64,000 nucleotides of DNA from Blastomussa wellsi (taxonomy: Eukaryota > Cnidaria > Anthozoa > Scleractinia > Plerogyridae). Below, piece by piece: positions 20,082 through 29,725 of this stretch. The number at the start of each line of letters is the position of its first letter. Position 1 is the first letter of the stretch. The notes under the pieces are model-generated. The model did not search any database, was not told where the DNA came from, and saw only the letters and a program-made list of their open reading frames with translations. The position numbers were made by a program, and so were the translations under genes. The stretch covers positions 12,907,097 to 12,971,096 of the forward strand of contig OX393564.1 of NCBI GenBank assembly GCA_947652115.1, written 5' to 3'.

Positions 20082-21080
20082 ATGGACACCAAACTCGCGA
20101 AGATATACTACAGCCCTGGCGGTTATTGGAAAGGCATTGCCGCCATCAAAAAACTGGCCGCGGCTGCAAAAGTCCCGGAAGACACCACAAAAAAGTGGTT
20201 GATCAAGCAAGCCCTCTGGCAGATATTCTTGCCGCCGCCGAAGCATATTCCTCGACCGAAATTCGACGTGTCCTTACCCAACAAGGTCCACCAGGCGGAC
20301 CTTCTTTTTTTGCCTCACGACAAACTGCCTCGCGGTCGCAAAGTCTGGAAATACGCGCTGAACGTTGTCGACGTGGCCAGCCGTTTCAAAGAGTCCGAAC
20401 CCTTGACCTCGAAAAATTCTGATGAGGTTGCTCAGGCTTTTCAGAAAATTTACAAGCGCGGCCCTTTGAAATGGCCTGAAATGTTGCAAGTTGACCCTGG
20501 GCGCGAATTCATGGGCGACGTGACGAAAGTCATGGAAAACCACAAAACTTTCATCCGGCGCGGGCGTGTCAACATTCACCGCGATCAGGCCATTGTTGAA
20601 CGTTTCAACCGCACCCTTGCCGAACGCCTGTTCGGTCACCAGTATGCCGTGGAAATGCGGCTGCCTGAGGGCCAGCGGTCCAGGGCATGGGTGAAAAGAC
20701 TTCCTGAAGTTGTTTTGGCTTTGAACAACGAGGTGACCAGCCTCATCGGAAAGAAACCCGCTGTTGCAATCAAAGAGAAATCTGTTTATTCGAAACCTTC
20801 GACTGCTTATCACAGACCTGTTGGGAAGGATGAAAAAATCCTGCCATATCTTGTTCAGGTTCGTCATCTTTACGAACCTGGTGAGCTTGAAGGGGGGAAA
20901 AAAAGAGCCACGGATCCGATTTGGTCTTTGAAAGTTTTCACCATTGAAAAAGTTTTACAAAAACCGGATCAGCCCGTTCTGTACTATTTGCATGATGGAC
21001 CCAAGCGCGGTTTTGTGCGTGAAGAGCTGATGGTTATTCCAAAAAACACCGTTCTCCCGCCGGCCAGCGTGGACAGTTGA
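20082..21080 (+). CDS. int: Retroviral-type (DD35E) integrase, 332 aa
   Basis: Catalyses joining of element ends to target DNA. The catalytic triad is visible as D73 (HQADLLFLP), D138 (LQVDPGREFMG) and E173 (RDQAIVERFNRTLAERLFG), giving DD35E spacing typical of retroviral and Polinton integrases. The N-terminal region (residues 1-60) is helical and short; I see no HHCC zinc-binding pattern. The C-terminal region (about 275-325, with SLKVFTIEKVLQKP and GFVREELMVIP) fits the SH3/chromodomain-like tail of Polinton integrases. The 5-bp target duplication at the element ends is the product expected of such an enzyme. Start at ATG 20082 directly after CTTTTAT. The reading frame is intact. Confidence 0.93.
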   Translation: MDTKLAKIYYSPGGYWKGIAAIKKLAAAAKVPEDTTKKWLIKQALWQIFLPPPKHIPRPKFDVSLPNKVHQADLLFLPHDKLPRGRKVWKYALNVVDVASRFKESEPLTSKNSDEVAQAFQKIYKRGPLKWPEMLQVDPGREFMGDVTKVMENHKTFIRRGRVNIHRDQAIVERFNRTLAERLFGHQYAVEMRLPEGQRSRAWVKRLPEVVLALNNEVTSLIGKKPAVAIKEKSVYSKPSTAYHRPVGKDEKILPYLVQVRHLYEPGELEGGKKRATDPIWSLKVFTIEKVLQKPDQPVLYYLHDGPKRGFVREELMVIPKNTVLPPASVDS

Positions 21081-21102
21081 ACAAACAAATTAAATTTGAA
21101 AA

Positions 21103-21309
21103 ATGGGCCGTGGACGCAACGGTGTTATTGTTCAAACCTCAAGCAAAGGAAAAAAACGCGTCATCAAAGAGCTTTCCAATAATGCATGCTCTGTTGTTTT
21201 TCAAAAACCCTGCCCATCCTGTGAAAAGGAAGTCATTTTTCTTGATCAAGCCATTGTGAATTATTTACAAAGTTTGGACCCGCGTGAGGTGGCTCAAACA
21301 TTAAAGTGA
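21103..21309 (+). CDS. Small CxxC protein, 68 aa
   Basis: Begins 22 bp after the integrase stop, with AAATTTGAAAA just before the ATG, matching the element's upstream motif. Residues 1-22 are basic (RGRNGVIV...KGKKRVIKEL), followed by CPSC near residue 37, a half zinc-knuckle, and a helical C-terminus (LDQAIVNYLQSLDPREV). Its last 16 bp overlap the 3' end of polB on the opposite strand. Function unknown; nucleic-acid binding is a guess based on charge and the CxxC. Confidence 0.6.
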   Translation: MGRGRNGVIVQTSSKGKKRVIKELSNNACSVVFQKPCPSCEKEVIFLDQAIVNYLQSLDPREVAQTLK

Positions 21310-24300
21310 ATGCCTTCCAGAAAAGCCGCCATCTCTTCGAGTTCCTCTTCTGTGAACATTTTTTCTTTGAAACCAAAAGCTTTTGTGTGGATCCCGTCAT
21401 CTGCAATCCAGCGTTTTGAGTCAAACGCACACAGTGAAATCTTGTTCACGTGCATTCCGTAAATTTCATGCCCCTCGCTCCGCAGAATGTTCATTCCATG
21501 CTTCAGCTGTTTCTTCTCGCCAAAAATCATTTCACGGTACTGCTCGTGGGAAATGTTTTTCTTGACGACACACTTTTTGACCCCCTTCGCCTTTTTGATA
21601 TTTTTTTCGTCCCCTAGGAGGATGGAATACATTTTTGACCTGAGACAGATGGCTTCCGCGATGGGTGTCCCCGCACATTCATCTTTCATTTTGCCCAAGA
21701 CTTTTTTGTTCTCGTCTGAGTGAAGTGGATGGTCTTGCGGGTAATCACTCAGGTCATACATTTCTTTCGTTGTCGCGATGTCTTTGTAAACGTCTTCTGT
21801 TTCGATCTCAAGCAGAAGACTGTCCGTGTCCGTGTAAACAAGTTCACATTTTGATCCGTACCGCTTTTTCAGGTGGTTGTAGAAAAAGTCGTACATGAGG
21901 ATCTTGCTGTTGTCCAAGATCGTCATGCCCGTGTACACCGGTTTGTTCAGCACCAGCTTCCCTTTGTGCATGTGGATCCCCGCCATGTTGTTTGTGAATT
22001 GGGCGAACCTTGAGAACAACGGACTGGCAACAAATTTTCTGACTTTTTCTTTTTCTTCACTTTTCACGATTTTGATGTCCGTGCGCTTCCGCAGGTTCTC
22101 CATCGTTTTCCCGAAAACCGAGTTGTTCATCAGTTTGTAAAAGTCTTTTTCAAAAGCGCTTTTTGCTCTTTTGCGGAAATTGGTGTTCATCATGATGTAC
22201 GGTTTCATCCACGGTGATTGCTCGAACTCCAGAACTTTGTGGACCTTTTTCAGCCTCATCCCCTGTTGCAGATAAAACTGCAAGTTCCTGTAGTGCACGA
22301 CGTAGTTGTTTTTGTCTTCCAGTGTCAGCAGCAGTTTCTTTTCTTTTGGTGTTTTGATTTCCAGTTCGTCCATCAGACGGTGCTGGTAGTCTGACATGTC
22401 CTCTTTTTTTACCGCCTTTTTTTCCGGCGCCAGCGGATAACTGTTGTGCTCTTCATGCAACTCCTCCGGATATTCGAGGTCAACCTCAAGAATCCAGCCG
22501 GTTTTGGCGTCTTCTTTTTTCTTCAAAATTTCTTCTTCCGTGGGCAGCACGCTTCTCCATTTGAATCCTCTCACGGGCATTGGCTGGCACATGGCCCAGC
22601 CGTAAAGGTTGTTCGCGTCGAGATACTTAATATATTTTTTCGGTTTGGTCTCATCATAGCCCTCCACTTCTGGGTTGTTGGCTCTGACATACCTTTTGCT
22701 GACATTTGAGATCCCGCCGCGCAGCCCCCTTTCCACAAAAAGATGCTTGTCAATGTCCGTCAAGAGCTCCAGCTCAATGCCAGACATTTTCAGAAGCGCG
22801 TCCCAACTCAGCCCTGGCGATGTGAAATAATTCGCCGGGTCCAGCCCGTACTGCTCTTGACACAGATCCCTGAAATTTTCAAAAACATCCGCCAGCAGTG
22901 CCACGTCTGTTTTCACATACAAGTCATGATAATCTCCCAGGTTTTTGCAGTCAAAGGCTTCCCACACTTTCTGCGCGTGCGCATATTCAGCGTCTGAAAT
23001 GGCTTCGTCGTTCAGTTTGCTGTAAAACAGCTTTTTGTGCGGCAGTTTTGTCTCTTCGAACCTCTCCCATGAGTCCATGTACTCATATGGATAGATTCCT
23101 TTTTGAAACAACAACTCAACCTGGGGGCTGTCCATTGATGTTTTGGTGATTTTCAGCTTTTCTGGGGGCGTTGCTTTCACAAGCGCGTCAAGGCTTCCTT
23201 GCATGAAATTCAGACTGTCTATGAACTGCAGATTCCCCATGGAAAATGTGATGTACTTTTCCATGTTGTTGGCCACACATTTCACATCCTTTTCCTGCTG
23301 CGCCATCGCCTGCATCAGGTGGTGCGCGTCGTAACCTCTCAGGTTGTGAAATACAACTGGGATTTTGAAAAATTTGGGCTTCAGTTTCAGTTTTAAATTG
23401 CAATCGTTGTGCGCGGCCCCCCGGAACTTGCCTGTCACATGGCAATGGTCTTTCACCGCGTCTCTGTATATTGGTTGGATCAACGGTTTTTTGCAGAATT
23501 GGCACTTTTCTTGTTTGTCGGCTGCTTCTTTTTGCTTTTTGTCCAACCTTTTCATGCAAAGGCACGCAACCCTTTTTTGCACAAACCAGAAACATTTTTT
23601 GTGCACCTGTCCCAAATATTTTTCTTTTTTCCATGCAGGCAGTGAGTCAAGGAAATTTTCTTTCGTTAGACTTTTGCCACAAATGTGACAATCTTTTGCG
23701 TTGTTGAAATTTTCCCAATCTTCCGGTTCCATTCTTATTGGTTCTTTCTCTTCCACACTTTCTCTCAGATTTTGTTCTTCTTGCACAATGTCGCTCAGAA
23801 AATTTGCCACTGCATTTTGCCCTCTGAAAACTTTTGAATTCATTATTTCTCCATCACTTCTCACACATATCCAGGCGTATCCACACGCTTCGTGGATTTC
23901 AGTTTTTTCTGTGTAACTTTGTTCTTGATTTTCGCACTCGCGGTATTCAATCTTTTTTACAAGCGCCTCAAAATCTGCATAAATCACGAAAGGCGCCTTC
24001 ATCTGTTTTTGGAAATTTTGATACTTCAGGATGTTTTTTCCTTTTTCCGGCATTTCGATCACTGTTGGCCTGCCATTCAAACCTTCACATTGTTTTTGAT
24101 GCTCCTCCAACTTTTCCTCTGTTCTGAAATGTGTAATACACATATTGCAAAAGTGCTTTTTTCCACAATGTTTTGTCTGATCATAAACCAATGCGCTCAT
24201 TCGTTTGACCCAGCAGTAATGATTGTTCTCCCCATCCACAATAATAATCAGGTTGATCCTTGGCACTTCATGACTTTTCTCGCTGAACCATAAACCTCCC

Positions 24301-25631
24301 ATGAAACAGTCTTTTTCTTTGTCCCAACCATATAAATTGATTGCCAGTTTTGGATTTTGTGCCTCAAGCTTTTTTATCTGTTTAATCGGTGTGGGGAAAT
24401 CGATTCCCTTCCAATTGATTTTGTCATCAACATTTTTGTATTTGCTCGGCCTTTCTGCATGATCTTTTACAGGGAAAAGTGCTGATTTCAAAGCCCACTT
24501 CAGACATTCATTGTCCACGTTTTTCACGTTAACAATTGCTTTCTTTGCTGCAAGTTTTGGTGGAAGTGGCAACCATGTTCCTCCTTTCAGTGGTTCATAT
24601 TTTGCAACATGCACATACACTTGTTTTATTTTTTCAAACACCATTTCTGAATTTTGAACTGAGACTTCCGTTTTGCTTTTTGATTCTTCAATAAATTCAT
24701 TAAATTTTTCCGTGATCTCTTCTTCGTCAAATTTTTGGAAAATATACAGTTCACTTTTGTAATACTGTTTGATTTTTTCCTTTCCACCCTCTTCTTCAGT
24801 TTTCTTTCTTGAAAACATTGTATCAAAAGAAAATAATACTTTCACCATCCCCATCTCTTTCAACTCTTTTCTTAGCAGTTCAATGTACTTTTCACGGTAC
24901 TCTTTTGCAAAAACTAAAATATCACTTGCAGCGGGGTTATAAAAATCTTTTGAATGGGGGTTCCAACGATCTTTGTTTTTTAGGTTAAGTTCTGATACCT
25001 GCATTGACCACACGTGGAGCCATCCTCGGAAATTTGTTTCTGCCAAAACAAATCTGTCGTGAATTTTTTTTTCCTGAAATCCATTTTGCAATCCTTCCAG
25101 TAAAAGTTTCACACTTTGCAAAGAAAGTCCAGGAAAATCATCAAATAAATTTCTTGCAATCTTTTCATATTCAACAGGGTCATAATGGGTTTGGAAAAGT
25201 TTGACCCACTCTTCAGCTTCTTGAAATTTTTCTCTTTTGCTTGTACCATTTTCATATTGATTGACAAGATTTTTGATAAATCTTTCCAATCTTTCTTGCG
25301 TCAACCGGCCTGCTGCTCTCTCTCTTTGAACAACATCAAATGCTCTTTCAATGAATAAATTTTCTTCTTTTTCATCTTTTCTTACATATTTTTCCAAATT
25401 TATTAAATATTCAGAAATTTCTTCCCCATGAAGATATTTTTGATTTGCCCGAAGTCTTCGCAAATTTTCATTTTCAACTTGCAACCTTCCGATTGCTTCA
25501 TCAAGAATATCATCTTCGCGTGCTGCTACCATGTTCTCAGGTTCTTCAGCCCCCCTTTGCCTTTGCAAATTTTGTAGCCTTCTGATTGCAGCATCAAGAA
25601 TAAGGTCATCATCATCTCGTGCTGCAGCCAT
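21294..25631 (-). CDS. polB: Protein-primed family B DNA polymerase with N-terminal accessory domains, 1445 aa
   Basis: Replicates the element. Start at ATG 25631; the frame extends to a GTG at 25652. Exonuclease: ExoI D553/E555 (YADFEA), ExoII D768 (HNLRGYD), ExoIII Y905/D909 (YVKTD). Polymerase: motif A D1005 (LDANNLYG), motif B K1166 (KLMNNSVFG), motif C D1268/D1270 (YTDTDS). All key residues are present. N-terminal to the exonuclease are two imperfect copies of an Asp-rich LDxAIxRLQ repeat (residues 3-20, 36-51), a helical region, a domain with C376 and H471, and a C2HC zinc finger (C495, C498, H511, C515). Between ExoI and ExoII, CHICG, CQFC and DHCH (728-731) followed by TGKFRG resemble an endonuclease VII-type zinc module. 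Much longer than phage protein-primed polymerases, as usual in Mavericks. Confidence 0.96.
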   Translation of the reverse strand: MAAARDDDDLILDAAIRRLQNLQRQRGAEEPENMVAAREDDILDEAIGRLQVENENLRRLRANQKYLHGEEISEYLINLEKYVRKDEKEENLFIERAFDVVQRERAAGRLTQERLERFIKNLVNQYENGTSKREKFQEAEEWVKLFQTHYDPVEYEKIARNLFDDFPGLSLQSVKLLLEGLQNGFQEKKIHDRFVLAETNFRGWLHVWSMQVSELNLKNKDRWNPHSKDFYNPAASDILVFAKEYREKYIELLRKELKEMGMVKVLFSFDTMFSRKKTEEEGGKEKIKQYYKSELYIFQKFDEEEITEKFNEFIEESKSKTEVSVQNSEMVFEKIKQVYVHVAKYEPLKGGTWLPLPPKLAAKKAIVNVKNVDNECLKWALKSALFPVKDHAERPSKYKNVDDKINWKGIDFPTPIKQIKKLEAQNPKLAINLYGWDKEKDCFMGGLWFSEKSHEVPRINLIIIVDGENNHYCWVKRMSALVYDQTKHCGKKHFCNMCITHFRTEEKLEEHQKQCEGLNGRPTVIEMPEKGKNILKYQNFQKQMKAPFVIYADFEALVKKIEYRECENQEQSYTEKTEIHEACGYAWICVRSDGEIMNSKVFRGQNAVANFLSDIVQEEQNLRESVEEKEPIRMEPEDWENFNNAKDCHICGKSLTKENFLDSLPAWKKEKYLGQVHKKCFWFVQKRVACLCMKRLDKKQKEAADKQEKCQFCKKPLIQPIYRDAVKDHCHVTGKFRGAAHNDCNLKLKLKPKFFKIPVVFHNLRGYDAHHLMQAMAQQEKDVKCVANNMEKYITFSMGNLQFIDSLNFMQGSLDALVKATPPEKLKITKTSMDSPQVELLFQKGIYPYEYMDSWERFEETKLPHKKLFYSKLNDEAISDAEYAHAQKVWEAFDCKNLGDYHDLYVKTDVALLADVFENFRDLCQEQYGLDPANYFTSPGLSWDALLKMSGIELELLTDIDKHLFVERGLRGGISNVSKRYVRANNPEVEGYDETKPKKYIKYLDANNLYGWAMCQPMPVRGFKWRSVLPTEEEILKKKEDAKTGWILEVDLEYPEELHEEHNSYPLAPEKKAVKKEDMSDYQHRLMDELEIKTPKEKKLLLTLEDKNNYVVHYRNLQFYLQQGMRLKKVHKVLEFEQSPWMKPYIMMNTNFRKRAKSAFEKDFYKLMNNSVFGKTMENLRKRTDIKIVKSEEKEKVRKFVASPLFSRFAQFTNNMAGIHMHKGKLVLNKPVYTGMTILDNSKILMYDFFYNHLKKRYGSKCELVYTDTDSLLLEIETEDVYKDIATTKEMYDLSDYPQDHPLHSDENKKVLGKMKDECAGTPIAEAICLRSKMYSILLGDEKNIKKAKGVKKCVVKKNISHEQYREMIFGEKKQLKHGMNILRSEGHEIYGMHVNKISLCAFDSKRWIADDGIHTKAFGFKEKMFTEEELEEMAAFLEGIHFNV

Positions 25632-25731
25632 GTTCTTTATAAATGTGCGCACATTTCTTCAAATGAAAAAATAATTCCTGGGCCAAAATGTGAAATTTTG
25701 TGTTTCATTGAAAGTTGCCTCCAAGATTTTG
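25632..25731 (-). promoter_or_regulatory. polB upstream region with 16-bp palindrome
   Basis: On the minus strand it reads TTTTTTCATTTGAAG, the element's shared motif, then the perfect palindrome AAATGTGCGCACATTT (25641-25656), then TATAAAGAAC and the ATG. The palindrome could be an operator for a dimeric protein; it overlaps the start-proximal TATA. Confidence 0.5.
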
Positions 25732-25957
25732 TGGCCGCGCTGTGCCCCCGTTTTCCATTTGAAGGCGTGCAGCCTCCTCTTATGCGCAGTGGTTTTTGCC
25801 ATGTTCATTCCACACACATAATACTGGGTGGTCTCTGGGCCACAAAAAATTTCCCTTTTGCTGGCTTTGCATACCCGGCGACAAGTTGGAGCCGGGTATG
25901 CAAAGCCAGCAAAAGGGAAATTTTTTGTGGCCCAGAACCACCCAGTATTATGTGTGT
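25732..25957 (-). repeat. Right terminal inverted repeat (226 bp)
   Basis: Inverted copy of 11050-11275 without visible differences, ending ATTATGTGTGT at 25957. The perfect match is evidence for recent insertion or for homogenisation during replication. Confidence 0.93.
25812..25957 (-). repeat. Hairpin palindrome in right TIR
   Basis: Mirror copy of the 146-bp hairpin at the left end, with the same 11-bp loop and the same one-base arm difference. Confidence 0.93.
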
Positions 25958-25962
25958 CAAAC
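25958..25962 (+). repeat. Right target-site duplication CAAAC
   Basis: Pairs with 11045-11049; see the single CAAAC at the empty site 29726-29730. Confidence 0.9.
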
Positions 25963-26383
25963 CTTCACCCCTCTAGGGTGCCCCCCCTGGCAGCACCCCC
26001 ATCGGGGGGGGGGGCTCAGAGCACAGAGGGGAGCTCCCTCTTGGGTGTGGCACTTAGACCAAGAGCGCAAGTCTTTTCGGGGCTTAGCAATTAGCCTTTG
26101 ACCGCGCACACCTATGGGGTACAACACTTGAAAAAATACGAAAAAAATTAATAATTAATTCAATATAAAGGCTAATAAAATGAAATTTGGCATGCTAATA
26201 GAGATCAATCAGTAAAACACATTAAAAGTAATTTGGAGTTGCCAGACCAATAAAAGGTGGGATAACATATACACAGCAGAGTTTTCATTCTGTTTATGTT
26301 TGTTCTGATAAGTAAGAGGATGCTGGTACATCTGGCTAAAATCTTCTTGTTAGGTTTTAATATGAGCCTAGTGGCCATCAGGC

Positions 26384-26559
26384 AGGGATGTAGCTAAGAA
26401 ATTACAAAGCTGGCTCACAAACAAGCTCAGCCGACTTTTCTGACCATTGTACTTGGAAAATTTCTTTGAGTCTTTGTTTTCTAGTGAAATTTAAGCCGGT
26501 GATAAGCTCTCTTTCAGCCGGTGAAATTAGCCAGTAGCCGGCCCTTAGCTACATCCCTT
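26384..26559. mobile_element. hAT-like MITE, copy in unit 1
   Basis: Terminal inverted repeats AGGGATGTAGCTAAG and CTTAGCTACATCCCTT bound 176 bp with no coding capacity. Flanks CATCAGGC (26376-26383) and CATTAGGC (26560-26567) form an 8-bp target duplication with one mismatch, the size made by hAT transposases. Confidence 0.7.
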
Positions 26560-27025
26560 CATTAGGCCAGAGCTTATCCTGGTTTCCTGAGCATGACGCA
26601 GCTAGGACACCAGTGTACTGAGCAAGGACAGCCATGATGCTTCCCACCTCTTACTAGGCAACAAAATGTATTAATGTTTTAAGGAAAACTTTATCACTCA
26701 CCAATATAATTAAGCTGAGCAACAACTAAAACTCTTTTCAGTCTGTGAAAATTTTGTTTCTTGTAGTATGTGCATATTTTACATACAGGTTCATTAGTTA
26801 CTGTGTATATGATTTACCTTATAAAGAGAGCAACATGTGGAGCACATGGATCCTGAAACCAGTAACAGTCATGTCAGCTGTTTTTGTCTGATCTTCAGGC
26901 ATTTACTACTGGTAATGAAATGTTACAAATAGATTGAAGCTTCACAAATATCGGGAATAAAAAAGTTGGTCCTTTCCAGGCATGTGGCACAAGATAATTT
27001 GGTTTTATCAACTGGGTTGATAATG

Positions 27026-27115
27026 TGAATTGGCCACCGTAAAGAGATTCAAGAGCTTTCGCTCCGACGAAGGGCTAACGCTCGAAACGTTTGAGAGCTA
27101 TTTGCCTGAAGGAAA
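27026..27115 (+). other. Degenerate hammerhead-ribozyme-like repeat
   Basis: CCGACGA, then GGGC-TAAC-GCTC (four-pair stem with four-base loop), then GAAAC: the order of a hammerhead core (CUGANGA, stem II, GAAA), with one core substitution (T to C at the second base). The flanks (TTTATCAACTGGG, AATTGGCCACCGTAAAGAG) are shared with the foldback repeat at 39179-39387. Hammerheads are known in Penelope-like retroelements and in retrozymes. Activity is unlikely as read. Confidence 0.4.
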
Positions 27116-29725
27116 AGCTGGAATTTGTTGTGCTTTCAAGCCCTGCTCATGCCTACCTTCTCACATGTTATTTAAAGTTAAGTGTTTGAATCTGAGCTGT
27201 CCTTTTACTCATACCTGAACAATAAAGGGCCACTTGTATTGATTGCTTCCAGTCAAATTCACCTGGCAGAATAACAACAGTACTGGATGAGATCCTGTGC
27301 AAAAAAAAACTATGAAAAAACCTGTGAATGTACTGTCATAAATGACCACCCTGTGAATTTTGTATCAGCTAAATGTGCTCAAAATCACAAAATTATGATT
27401 CTTAATTTACACAGGTTTTGATTATGTGAAAAGTTTTCAAAATGCCACACCCAATGGAAAACCTGTGAAAAACCCTCACGTTTTTTTTTTAGGTTTTTCA
27501 CATGTTCTCATCCAAACAAATATGCAGGCTAGACAGAAACTATAATTTAAACATTAAATCACATGAAGACATGGCCACATTGTAACACTGGTAAATCTGA
27601 TGATGAGTACAATAAAGTCGTTGTTGTCATTATCTCTTATCTTGAAAATATATTTAAAGAAAAGTCATCCTAACACGAATTACGGAAATTCTGTTAATGA
27701 AAACAATATTTATGTCAAGATTGGAACATATACATACTTAAAGGAACACAGTAACCTGGTGCGCATGTGCATTAGATACCATTTCATAGTAAATTTGCAT
27801 ATCACACTTTATCGTAATCCATACTGTTTTAACCAAATATGATAAAATAATATCGCAGGATGAGCAAAAGCACACTTGAAGACAGGTTTTCGGTAAGAGA
27901 TTGAAAATCGAGTGAGACACTGGGAAGAATGAAGCAGTTAATTTATATGTACTTGACGCTTACCTTTGATTTCAGGTTGAGATAAACTTTTTTCAAAGTG
28001 AGAAAACTAGTGTCCAGGTCAGCTCGGTCCCAAAGCTGACTGTGTCCCATTAAATGGATGGATTAACGGTTTTGCGCATGTGCAAGCTATAGCGTAGCCC
28101 ATTAGACTCCATTGTCAAAGAACAATCACAAGCATGCAAATGACATTTGCGGGAAAATTGCCTTTGAAAATTTCACAGCCATTTGCGAAAACATGGCAAT
28201 AGAGGTGTTATTTCATGTTTGAATTTGTTTTGTTTGTTAATACTCTGATGCTCTAAGTACCTTGTTCACTTAATCAGTATCGCAAAAATCCCGGAAAACT
28301 CAAGTTCAAAACAGTTTATGCACTTATGTATGTATGTAAACGCTACCATGAGTACATCTTGAAAGAATGACGCAAACGTTTTTCGGAAATGTCAACGGAT
28401 TTTCACAGAAAATTTGAAACTTAGTGTTGAACATCAAATTTATTTTTGACCCATTGAATTTATTCTGGACACAGGCACGATTTCACAACTCAAAAGTGAT
28501 TCATTCATGGACAATAGAGTTGAATAGGCTTCCACATGCGCCAAACCGTGAAACTGTCCCTTTAAGGCTCTGCCAGTTTTAAACATACCTCAGCCTGCTT
28601 TGGTTTTTAGTAGCTGCACAGAGCACCTCCTATAAGATATTGAAATACTGAGAATGAAATTTGCAGCTTTAAACCTATTCTAAGATATTATACATTTTAT
28701 ATTGTACTTGGTAAGAAACTGAAACAAGAACATGAATAAACATGAAACTTAGAGGCTCAATTAACTGAATGAGAGATTTTGTTGAATATTTTTTTCAGTG
28801 CAATGTGTTCTAACCAACCTGACAAAGCAGTCATGTAGAGAAATGGGATGTCCATCTATCCACACAGTCATTTGGTGATTAATAACACTGCCTACAGAAA
28901 ACTGCCAGCAGCTAAAACAAATTGGTCTAGTTCAAAGTGAACCAAGTGAACCAAATTGATCTAGTTCAAAGTGAGCCAAACAAGACCATCTCAAAGATTT
29001 AAACGAATGTCTAAACTTGTCTATTTACAAGCTATAAAGAAGTATAATAAATTGAAAGTAATTGGGGTTTGAGCACATGGCAAAGTTTTCCCCTACATAA
29101 AGTATGAAACTTATGGAAACACTGGAAAATATTCAATCTATCCAATACAAATTTAATAGATATGGATATTTTTCTTTTTTTTTAATTTTTCAGCAGTAAG
29201 TTGAAATCACCAAAAATGCACCTAAAACGTCCTCCGTAGGGAAATCAACAACATCTGTTTTTTTATAATTAAATACATCAAATCGATATTGGGGGTACAA
29301 AAACGACTCTAATTGATAGAGAACAATTGTACTTTCATCCCCAATATCGCAAATACCCTTACCCTCGTGGTTTTGGCGAGTTATTAGCGTTAGGGTAACT
29401 TTGCGTAGGGAAATCAACAACACTTCCGGTAAAACTTCAAAAAATCATAAAAAATGCAGGTTTAAAGCTACAAAGCTGAAATTCGGCTTGATGATAAAAG
29501 GCAATGAGAGCTAAAAAATAAATGCAAAGGGCAGTTGCCAAACTTCAACCGAGCTTGAATATTTTAATAAAAGTCAAAAAACAAAAATTTCCAGAAAAAA
29601 GTAAAAAAAAAACTTAAAATTTCGCGTTTTCAATGAAACCGGTGTTTATAACTTTAAATTATCAACCACCATACCAAATTTCATGATATTTTAATTTAAA
29701 AAAGAAAAAATACATGAGTGTAACC

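Larger units (their letters stand above)
11050..25957 (+). mobile_element. Maverick/Polinton (adintovirus-like) element, 14.9 kb
   Basis: A self-synthesising DNA transposon or endogenous adintovirus-like genome bounded by 226-bp inverted repeats and a 5-bp target duplication. It encodes the Polinton hallmark set (protein-primed DNA polymerase B, retroviral-type integrase, FtsK/HerA-type ATPase, major capsid and penton-like proteins) plus seven further proteins. Genes lie on both strands: most on plus, with polB, the 411-aa and the 220-aa genes on minus. No adenain-type protease was recognised. TIRs are identical as read and the frames are open except for two homopolymer frameshifts, indicating a recent insertion. 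Particle formation is an inference from gene content. Confidence 0.93.
25958..29071 (+). repeat. Duplicated host unit 1, part right of the Maverick
   Basis: Matches 29726-33258 of unit 2 closely, with scattered substitutions, small indels and one 421-bp insertion present only in unit 2. It contains a C-run/G-run pair near 25981-26014, an hAT-type MITE, a degenerate hammerhead-like repeat near 27026-27110, and an inverted pair of ACCTGTG-type motifs around 27310-27510. No convincing gene; see findings for one exon-like frame at 27964-28050. Confidence 0.9.

Noticed and set aside
23188..23634. 149-codon minus-strand frame inside polB
   Set aside because: Shadow frame of the intact polymerase gene.
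27030..27218. 62-aa plus-strand frame (also at 31219)
   Set aside because: Covers the degenerate hammerhead-like repeat; a duplicated non-coding repeat rather than a gene.
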